From positions 171,602 through 235,601 of the forward strand of contig JAIVAN010000001.1 of assembly GCA_020171895.1 (NCBI GenBank): 64,000 bases of DNA. Reading direction: 5' to 3'. This document shows, one piece after another, positions 58,990-64,000 of this stretch. How positions within the stretch are numbered: the stretch's first letter is position 1; each line of letters starts with the position of its first letter. This DNA comes from Bacillus timonensis. GTDB lineage: Bacteria > Bacillota > Bacilli > Bacillales > Bacillaceae_L. Below the pieces are notes generated by a model, which worked only from the letters and a program-made list of their open reading frames with translations, was not told where the DNA came from and searched no databases. A program made the translations under genes and the position numbers.

Positions 58990-59257
58990 ATTGATTGATT
59001 TTATCATGTAACTCCAATCTCCCATTTTTATAGTCAATGGAAAGACGGTGGATATGATTGGTCACTTCACCTTGATAAAAAATCGGTAAACCATTGACTA
59101 TTTCTTCTGTATCTCCTGATTTTAACTCATCCAGAGTTAATTTAAATTTAGAGAGTCCTCATTTACTTTTCTCATTATAGCCAATTCGGTAACCTGGTTT
59201 ATTACGCTTTGTCATTAACACTTTTAAAAATACACTTGCTTCATCTGAAATCTTCAA
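58988..59257 (-). pseudogene. HesB/IscA-like gene with an in-frame TGA at the conserved Cys position
   Basis: From TTG 59257 (GAGGTGAAATAG upstream) the frame reads 32 codons, KISDEASVFLKVLMTKRN then YRIGYNEKSK, hits TGA at 59159-59161, and goes on in the same frame for 56 codons: GLSKFKLTLDELKSGD, EEIVNGLPIFYQGE, HRLSIDYKNGRLEL. The line GLSKFKLTLDE is the HesB/IscA core just after the first metal-binding Cys, so the TGA stands exactly where the family has Cys (or Sec in HesB-like selenoproteins). Start, frame, stop and terminator are otherwise intact. Most likely a nonsense mutation; a selenocysteine codon is possible. Confidence 0.72.
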
Positions 59258-59355
59258 CTATTTCACCTCATATCATTGGTAAAAAAGGGTTTAAGAGATA
59301 TGTTATCGAATACATTACTATCATTATAGCGCAATTTTCCATTAAGGAGGGGTAA

Positions 59356-59604
59356 GTGATCAAAAAAGGAGTAACAATCATAATCAGTCTAGTGATGCTT
59401 TTGTTGATCGTGATGTTTTTTGTGGATTATCGCTTAGCAGTACATCAAAAGCCACCATTTTTTGCAATTAAGACAGCCATATATAAAGATGGTGGGACAC
59501 AAGAATATATAGGGTTTGGGTATAAAATTCTAGATTACAATTCTTTAGATGGAAGAGATGACGTGGTATTTATTTCTGCCATTGTTTGTGTTGGTGAGAA
59601 ATAG
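59356..59604 (+). CDS. Small membrane-anchored protein
   Basis: 82 residues from GTG 59356 (AAGGAGGGGTAA upstream). One N-terminal helix (about 4-24) and a small exterior domain with IKTAIYKDGGTQEYIGFGYK then ILDYNSLDGRDDVVF. The GxGYKxxDYN pattern recurs in small bacillar exported proteins of unknown function; I do not know a named family. It precedes a GNAT gene by 27 nt. Confidence 0.7.
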   Translation: MIKKGVTIIISLVMLLLIVMFFVDYRLAVHQKPPFFAIKTAIYKDGGTQEYIGFGYKILDYNSLDGRDDVVFISAIVCVGEK

Positions 59605-59631
59605 TTCGTTTATACGTAAGGAGAGGAAAAT

Positions 59632-60186
59632 ATGAATGGTACAAAGGTTTTTCCAACGTTAGAAACAGAGCGGTTTATTTTAAGAAAAATAGAGGTAGAA
59701 GATGCTCCTGAGATCTTTGATTATTTTTCAAAAGATGAAGTAACAAAATATTATGACCTAGATACATTTACAGAGATCAAACAAGCAGAGCAGCTCATTC
59801 ACCTATTTTCTGAACGATTTGAGAATGAAAAGGGCATTCGATGGGGTATTGCAAGGAAAGAAGATAACAAGATGATTGGAAGCTGTGGTTATCATAACTG
59901 GAAGAAGCAGCATTTTAAAGCGGAGGTCGGCTATGAGGTAGCGCCGCTTTATTGGAGACAAGGTGTGATTAGCGAGGTGTTAAAAGCGGTTCTGGCATAT
60001 GGATTTGACGAAATGGGTTTAAACCGAATTGAGGCTTTTTATGATCCTGAAAATATCGCCTCACAAGCAAGCTTAGGTAAAGCAGGCTTTATATACGAAG
60101 GTTTGATGAGGAAGTCATCCTTTGAAAAAGGCAAGTTTTGTAATGCAGCCGTATGTTCGATATTGAAAGAAGAGTTCAATGGTTAG
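59632..60186 (+). CDS. GNAT N-acetyltransferase (RimJ/RimL type)
   Basis: 184 residues. TERFILRKIEVEDAPEIFDY opens it, WGIARKEDNKMIGSCGYHNW and EVGYEVAPLYWRQGVISEVL (acetyl-CoA loop) follow, then NRIEAFYDPENIASQASLGK and AGFIYEGLMRKS. It belongs to the RimJ-like ribosomal-protein/antibiotic acetyltransferases; substrate unknown. The start follows AAGGAGAGGAAAAT. Confidence 0.9.
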   Translation: MNGTKVFPTLETERFILRKIEVEDAPEIFDYFSKDEVTKYYDLDTFTEIKQAEQLIHLFSERFENEKGIRWGIARKEDNKMIGSCGYHNWKKQHFKAEVGYEVAPLYWRQGVISEVLKAVLAYGFDEMGLNRIEAFYDPENIASQASLGKAGFIYEGLMRKSSFEKGKFCNAAVCSILKEEFNG

Positions 60187-60316
60187 AGTGTATGAGGATC
60201 ACTGAACGTTGCTAGAGTACATTTATAGTTTAAAACACTTGCATAAAGAATAGGGAATTCCAACAAGTCATTACCTGGGTTCCCACTTTCTATTTATTTG
60301 AAATTTTAAATTGAAT

Positions 60317-60346
60317 AAAAACAGAAGCCACCAGACGGTGACTTCC
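60317..60346 (-). terminator. Rho-independent terminator of the lipoprotein gene
   Basis: Stem GAAGCCACC with GGTGACTTC (one mismatch) and, on the minus strand, a following TTTTTATT run. Confidence 0.7.
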
Positions 60347-60352
60347 AAATCA

Positions 60353-60811
60353 TTATTTCCAATCGATTTTCTGTGTTCCTTTTGGCATGTTTCCTTCTAA
60401 TACGGTTCCACTGCCATCTTTTAACACGATCTTGACGTCATAGTGATCGTATACAGTGGCATATCCTCCGTCAACAGCTTTGCTATCAACTGTACTTTTT
60501 GATATCTCCATTAGTACTTCTTTTACGATTTTTTCTGCATCTTCCTGTTTCACATCTTGGCTAGCTTCGAAAGTAAGGGTAACTGTTTTGTCATCTAGGT
60601 TTGTATCGACTAAAGGTAGTGTGTCTCTGTTTTCATAATCCATTTTCACTTTACCAAGTGTCGCAAGCGTAATAGCCATCGAATCAGCTAGTTGACTTTG
60701 GCCACCAGCAGCAACCTCCACATCCGTTATTTCTTCCTTATCATTGCAGGCGCTTAACACCATTAGAGAGAGGAAGCTTACAGCGAAAAGTTTACCAATC
60801 TTTTTTAACAT
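60353..60811 (-). CDS. Secreted lipoprotein of unknown function
   Basis: 152 residues with lipoprotein signal FLSLMVLSAC (Cys 22). The mature domain is alpha-beta: TDVEVAAGGQSQLADSMAIT, KTVTLTFEASQDVKQEDAEK and YATVYDHYDVKIVLKDGSG. No family is recognised. The start follows GGAGTGATTCC. Single gene with its own terminator. Confidence 0.78.
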   Translation of the reverse strand: MLKKIGKLFAVSFLSLMVLSACNDKEEITDVEVAAGGQSQLADSMAITLATLGKVKMDYENRDTLPLVDTNLDDKTVTLTFEASQDVKQEDAEKIVKEVLMEISKSTVDSKAVDGGYATVYDHYDVKIVLKDGSGTVLEGNMPKGTQKIDWK

Positions 60812-60907
60812 GGAATCACTCCTTTCAAATGTGTCGTTCTATAGTATTGGTCGTAACAAAGCTAGAAAGGTTACAGGTACTTTAGAAAAAGTACTTTTTA
60901 TGTAGCT

Positions 60908-61150
60908 TTGATTTGTATGTTTACCACTATGAATTATGTGTTATGTATTCCAGCACATGCTGAATCAGAAGAGTGGTCAATACGCGCAAAAGGAAATGTT
61001 TGGATACACTCGGAACCAAATTACAATGTTGAATCAAGAGTTGGTATTTCCTATGAAGGAGATAAGATGAAAATGATTGGTGAAACGCAGGAAATGTATG
61101 AAGTGGAATCTGCTTATGTCTCAAAATTATATACAGAGAAAGTGAAATAA
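60908..61150 (+). CDS. Secreted SH3-like small protein with uncertain start
   Basis: 80 residues from TTG 60908, but no ribosome site fits and the signal peptide then lacks its basic start. The same frame upstream reads RKSTFYVALICMFTTMNYVL, a normal signal peptide n- and h-region ending at PAHAES, yet it contains no ATG, GTG or TTG at the right place (TTT where a start would be). The mature part, EEWSIRAKGNVWIHSEPNYN then RVGISYEGDKMKMIGE, is SH3b-like. Either a lost start codon or an unusual one. Ends at a terminator. Confidence 0.55.
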   Translation: MICMFTTMNYVLCIPAHAESEEWSIRAKGNVWIHSEPNYNVESRVGISYEGDKMKMIGETQEMYEVESAYVSKLYTEKVK

Positions 61151-61178
61151 GGTTAGGGGTGTCCTAACCTTGTTTTTT
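61149..61178 (+). terminator. Rho-independent terminator
   Basis: A 9-bp stem, AAGGTTAGG with CCTAACCTT, loop GGTGT, followed by GTTTTTT. Confidence 0.88.
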
Positions 61179-61266
61179 CGTAGGACAATCTATTTTAGTG
61201 AATTTTTTTCATTAAAATGTAACAATGAATGTTCGTATACGTCTAACGAATAGAGGTGATTAGAAA

Positions 61267-61755
61267 ATGAGAATATTTGTAAGTTTTATAAGTTTACTTG
61301 TTTTGTTGGTGGCAGGCTGTTCAAATGATGTTCAACATAAAGTCGTAAGTGATGAACAGGTTTTGGTGGATGAAGGGTCGAAGGCAAAAGAAAAAGGGAT
61401 TTGGCAGGGGGCTGTCGAATCATCCATTGTTGAAGAAGAGAAAAACGACGGCACAGTAACATTTCACTATGAGGTGAAAAATCAGACTGAACAAGTCATC
61501 ACGTTTCATTTTAAAGAGAATAAAATCTTTGTCTATGAGCTTTATGATGAGAAAGGTCAATTTATTTCGCGTCATGAAAGTGGTGCGGGAGATTCGAATG
61601 AAAAAGAAATTGAACATAAAATTGTTCAAGGAGAGGCATTAAGCACGACAATGAACTTTGCGCTTGAAAAAGGCAAATACACGTTGAATGTATGGATTTC
61701 ACCGACTAATGATGAAAATGATTATCGACAATCGATCTCTTTTGAGGTGAAATAG
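61267..61755 (+). CDS. Lipoprotein with BsuPI (proteinase-inhibitor-like) domain
   Basis: 162 residues, lipoprotein signal LLVLLVAGC (Cys 18). The mature domain follows the BsuPI pattern of an intracellular proteinase inhibitor: FHYEVKNQTEQVITFHFKEN, IFVYELYDEKGQFISRH and GEALSTTMNFALEKGKYTLN. Here it is exported, so it may act on envelope proteases or simply bind. The start follows TAGAGGTGATTAGAAA. Confidence 0.83.
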   Translation: MRIFVSFISLLVLLVAGCSNDVQHKVVSDEQVLVDEGSKAKEKGIWQGAVESSIVEEEKNDGTVTFHYEVKNQTEQVITFHFKENKIFVYELYDEKGQFISRHESGAGDSNEKEIEHKIVQGEALSTTMNFALEKGKYTLNVWISPTNDENDYRQSISFEVK

Positions 61756-61830
61756 CATTTACGGAGGAATTTCAACGAATAATAGATTTTTCTATAAAAA
61801 GGAAAATTTACAATAAAAGGGGATCATGAT

Positions 61831-62328
61831 ATGAACACAAACGAGGTTACAACTATACACCTTTCCTTTTACAAACCAGAACATGAAAAAGCCCTACTCC
61901 AATTCCACTTACCAGATGAGTTAAAGAAATTCACAGCTCTACCAAGTGAAGTTTTGCAGCTTTCAATAGAAGACAAAAATCGTTATCCGATTGTTATACT
62001 AAATGGAGATACACCAGTAGGATTCTTTGTTCTTCACCATGGTCCAGACATACAAAAGCACTCTATGAATGGAAAGGCTATTTTGTTACGAGCTTTTTTA
62101 ATCGATCAAAAACATCATGGAAAAGGCTATGCAAAAAAGGGAATGGAGGCCCTGCCATCCTTCGTCAAGGAGAATTTGCCTGCGTTCAACGAGGTCGTGC
62201 TTGCGGTCAATTTTCAAAACCCAGTTGCAAAAAGGTTATATGAAAAAGCAGGTTTTGTTGATAATGGTGGACGGTTAGAGGGGCGTATTGGTATGCAATA
62301 TATTTTACACCTTGCATTAGACAAATAG
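61831..62328 (+). CDS. GNAT N-acetyltransferase
   Basis: 165 residues. IHLSFYKPEHEKALLQFHLP opens it; the acetyl-CoA loop is IDQKHHGKGYAKKGMEALPS, and NFQNPVAKRLYEKAGFVDNG is the C-terminal NxxAxxLYxKxGF motif. Substrate unknown. The start follows AAAAGGGGATCATGAT. Confidence 0.9.
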   Translation: MNTNEVTTIHLSFYKPEHEKALLQFHLPDELKKFTALPSEVLQLSIEDKNRYPIVILNGDTPVGFFVLHHGPDIQKHSMNGKAILLRAFLIDQKHHGKGYAKKGMEALPSFVKENLPAFNEVVLAVNFQNPVAKRLYEKAGFVDNGGRLEGRIGMQYILHLALDK

Positions 62329-62331
62329 AGA

Positions 62332-62392
62332 CCGCCCACATTTTCCGATCTGGTTAGTCCCGCAACAAGCGAAGTATCGAATAGGTGGGCGG
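62332..62392. repeat. Inverted repeat after the GNAT gene
   Basis: CCGCCCAC (62332-62339) pairs with GTGGGCGG (62385-62392) across a 45-nt loop. No T run, so its role as a terminator is uncertain. Confidence 0.45.
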
Positions 62393-62548
62393 CCTTACCC
62401 ATACTATATGTCATCTCATGAATTTCATGCAACCAAATTGACAGATGTAAATTTTACTATTTCTCTTCTGGAAGTTGCTAGCATCGAAACACTAAAAACG
62501 ATATGATGAATTATAACAACAAGAAGAGGAAAAGGTAAGGTGATATTG

Positions 62549-62980
62549 ATGAAGATTAATTTGACGAAAAAGCAATATAAACTACTCTGTGAAATGATAT
62601 TTAATAGTCAATGGATGATGGAAGAAAGCGATGACAAAGATAAAAAGGATCAAATGGATGAACTAGAACAATATCTCTTTTCATTTGCAAAGGACTTTAA
62701 ATTGGAAGATGTAAAATATTATTCCAATATGAACTATTATTCAATAGAACCTGATTTGGAATCAGTGTTATTAAGACCAATTGGGGAGTATGAAGAACGT
62801 GTCTTTTTCGACAAACTAGCCTTTCACATGGCACAAAAAGATCTAAAGGCTGAAAGTCAACTAAGAGCATTAACACAAGAAGAACAATTTGATAGATTAT
62901 GTGATATTGAAGAAACTTACCATGAAGAACTGGCTAAAAACGGCGTAGAGAATGTATATGTTTCAAAAAAAAGAAATTGA
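62549..62980 (+). CDS. Acidic soluble protein of unknown function
   Basis: 143 residues from ATG 62549 (AGGTGATATTG upstream; GTG 62540 overlaps the site). Helical and acidic: KINLTKKQYKLLCEMIFNSQ, EESDDKDKKDQMDELEQYLF and HMAQKDLKAESQLRALTQEE. The opening resembles a helix-rich bacillar family seen with similar length, which I cannot name. Single gene. Confidence 0.75.
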   Translation: MKINLTKKQYKLLCEMIFNSQWMMEESDDKDKKDQMDELEQYLFSFAKDFKLEDVKYYSNMNYYSIEPDLESVLLRPIGEYEERVFFDKLAFHMAQKDLKAESQLRALTQEEQFDRLCDIEETYHEELAKNGVENVYVSKKRN

Positions 62981-63059
62981 AAAAAAGTGCAATAACTAAT
63001 TTCAGCTGTGCTATTCTATATTCTAGGGATATATACATATAGGGAGAGGAGGAGATAGC

Positions 63060-63419
63060 ATGAATGAAACGTATGAAAATTTAACAAGTGATGACCGTCT
63101 TTGGGGTATGCTGAGTCATATCGGTGCCTTTTTAGGATGTTTTATCCCTTTTGGAAATGTACTTGCACCACTTGTCGTTTATTTTATGAAAAAAGAAACT
63201 TCGCCTTATGTGACCGAACATGCAAAGGAATCATTGAACTTCCAGATTAGTGTCACAATTTATGGAATCATTTCTGGAATTTTAGCATTAGTTTTTATTG
63301 GATTCTTTCTCCTATTAGCCTTAGGTATATTTGCATTGGTTGTCATGATACTTGCAGGGATCAAAGCGAACGAAGGTAAAATGTATCGTTATCCACTTTG
63401 CATCCGCTTTATTAAATAA
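63060..63419 (+). CDS. DUF4870 membrane protein
   Basis: 119 residues. LWGMLSHIGAFLGCFIPFGN, VYFMKKETSPYVTEHAKESL and NFQISVTIYGIISGI are the DUF4870 (Tic20-like) pattern with about three helices. Role unknown. The start follows GGAGAGGAGGAGATAGC. Ends at a terminator. Confidence 0.9.
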   Translation: MNETYENLTSDDRLWGMLSHIGAFLGCFIPFGNVLAPLVVYFMKKETSPYVTEHAKESLNFQISVTIYGIISGILALVFIGFFLLLALGIFALVVMILAGIKANEGKMYRYPLCIRFIK

Positions 63420-63427
63420 GATCATGA

Positions 63428-63458
63428 GACTCTTTCCTACATGGAAAGGGTCTTCTTT
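63428..63458 (+). terminator. Rho-independent terminator
   Basis: Stem GACTCTTTCC with GGAAAGGGTC (one G-T), followed by TTCTTT. Confidence 0.78.
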
Positions 63459-63475
63459 ACGTAAGGAGGATTACA

Positions 63476-63934
63476 TTGTTTCAATTTTTTCTGATCATTC
63501 ATATTATTGCAGGATTCCTCTGCTTGTTAACGGGATTATTTGCTATGATTGCTAGTAAAAAAAGAGGAAAGCATACGATATTTGGTGAAGCCTATCACGT
63601 AAATTTTGTGGTCGTTTTTTTGTCGGCAGTCGTTATGGCGATTCTTCATTGGGAAGAAAGTGCATATCTCTTCTTTATTGCATTCTTTTCCTATTTTTTT
63701 GCATTACAAGGATATATCGCTGGAAAGAAACGGGGAAAAAACTGGCTCGTTCGACATATTGGTGGAATGCTAGGTTCATATATTGCGATTGTTACAGCCG
63801 TTATAGTTGTCAATATTGGCAAAGTGCCGTACCTTAATGAGCTTCCTGTACTTTTATTTTGGTTTTTACCAACGATTATCGGAACACCTATCATTACAAT
63901 GGTTGGCAGGAAATATAGAGTAGCACGGAAATGA
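63476..63934 (+). CDS. DUF2306-like membrane protein
   Basis: 152 residues from TTG 63476 (AAGGAGGATTACA upstream). About four to five helices, with IIHIIAGFLCLLTGLFAMIA, KKRGKHTIFGEAYHVNF and VRHIGGMLGSYIAIVTAV. Conserved His residues in the helices and the length suggest the DUF2306 group of possible haem- or quinone-related membrane proteins; this is tentative. The window ends 66 nt later. Confidence 0.78.
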   Translation: MFQFFLIIHIIAGFLCLLTGLFAMIASKKRGKHTIFGEAYHVNFVVVFLSAVVMAILHWEESAYLFFIAFFSYFFALQGYIAGKKRGKNWLVRHIGGMLGSYIAIVTAVIVVNIGKVPYLNELPVLLFWFLPTIIGTPIITMVGRKYRVARK

Positions 63935-64000
63935 GGGAAATGTCCTTTTGGTGTGATGAAGTCTGAAACAGGGTGAGGGGTGAGCGAAAATGTCCTTCAT

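Noticed and set aside
63990..64000. ATG with a GAGGGGTGA upstream at the right edge
   Set aside because: Only three codons remain in the window.

Overview
The window looks like chromosomal DNA from a spore-forming, low-GC member of the Bacillaceae. The signs are an AT-rich composition, strong AGGAGG-type ribosome binding sites with frequent GTG/TTG starts, a complete GerA-type germinant-receptor operon, two YjcZ-family sporulation mini-proteins, AprX, Ogt/AlkA/AlkD alkylation repair, RecQ, YwbE, DegV and CBO0543-type proteins. There are no rRNA or tRNA genes, no CRISPR array, no phage module and no intact insertion sequence. Most of it is ordinary accessory chromosome: small metabolic, repair, membrane and acetyltransferase genes, mostly single or in short operons separated by clear Rho-independent terminators.

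Layout. 0-5 kb: HD/OB nuclease-like protein, gamma-glutamylcyclotransferase-like protein, DUF3892, pirin, HIT-like, SRPBCC and DinB-like proteins. 5-7 kb: alkylation-repair operon (Ada zinc domain fused to AlkA, then Ogt). 7-8.5 kb: an XRE regulator between two membrane proteins. 8.7-13.5 kb: RecQ, a GGDEF-EAL enzyme and a membrane protein. 13.5-14.3 kb: two YjcZ mini-genes and three short arrays of degenerate 21-nt repeats. 14.3-21.8 kb: DHFR-like reductase, an acyltransferase-3 fragment, NERD-zinc-finger protein, AprX, an amino-acid:sodium symporter, an alkyltransferase-like protein and a polysaccharide deacetylase. 22.0-25.8 kb: the most unusual locus, a small one-helix peptide followed by an ABC ATPase, its permease, a PqqD-like/M50 protease fusion and a two-helix membrane protein; I read it as an exported, proteolytically processed peptide (RiPP-like) system. 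26-33.3 kb: lipoprotein, LysE-type exporter, acetyltransferase, phosphatase and a maltose phosphorylase/beta-phosphoglucomutase pair with two cre-like sites. 33.3-36.6 kb: a 56-residue gene, two more 21-nt arrays, a DUF899-VOC fusion, a monooxygenase, a lipoprotein and a 130-bp MITE-like repeat. 36.8-40.4 kb: the germinant-receptor operon. 40.5-50.4 kb: DegV, a decayed gene, a sensor kinase with a second Ogt, YwbE, cupin, SDR, thioesterase and fatty-acid desaturase. 50.5-51.0 kb: a structured non-coding element closed by 25-bp inverted arms. 51-64 kb: small membrane proteins, NUDIX, YdcF, a heptad-repeat coiled coil, a TolB-like propeller, AlkD, a HesB/IscA-like gene interrupted by an in-frame TGA, GNAT enzymes, lipoproteins, and DUF4870 and DUF2306-like membrane proteins.

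Themes. Five alkylation-damage proteins (Ada-AlkA, Ogt, ATL, a second Ogt, AlkD) lie at four separate places. Several genes are in decay (acyltransferase fragment, frameshifted gene near 42.4 kb, VWA fragment, HesB-like gene, and two small genes with missing starts), which is typical of a fast-changing accessory region. The observations I would follow first are the peptide/PqqD-M50/ABC locus with its 16-bp flanking inverted repeat, the 21-nt phased arrays at two distant loci, the 50.5-51.0 kb element and the UGA in the HesB-like gene. All function statements come from motif reading without database searches.
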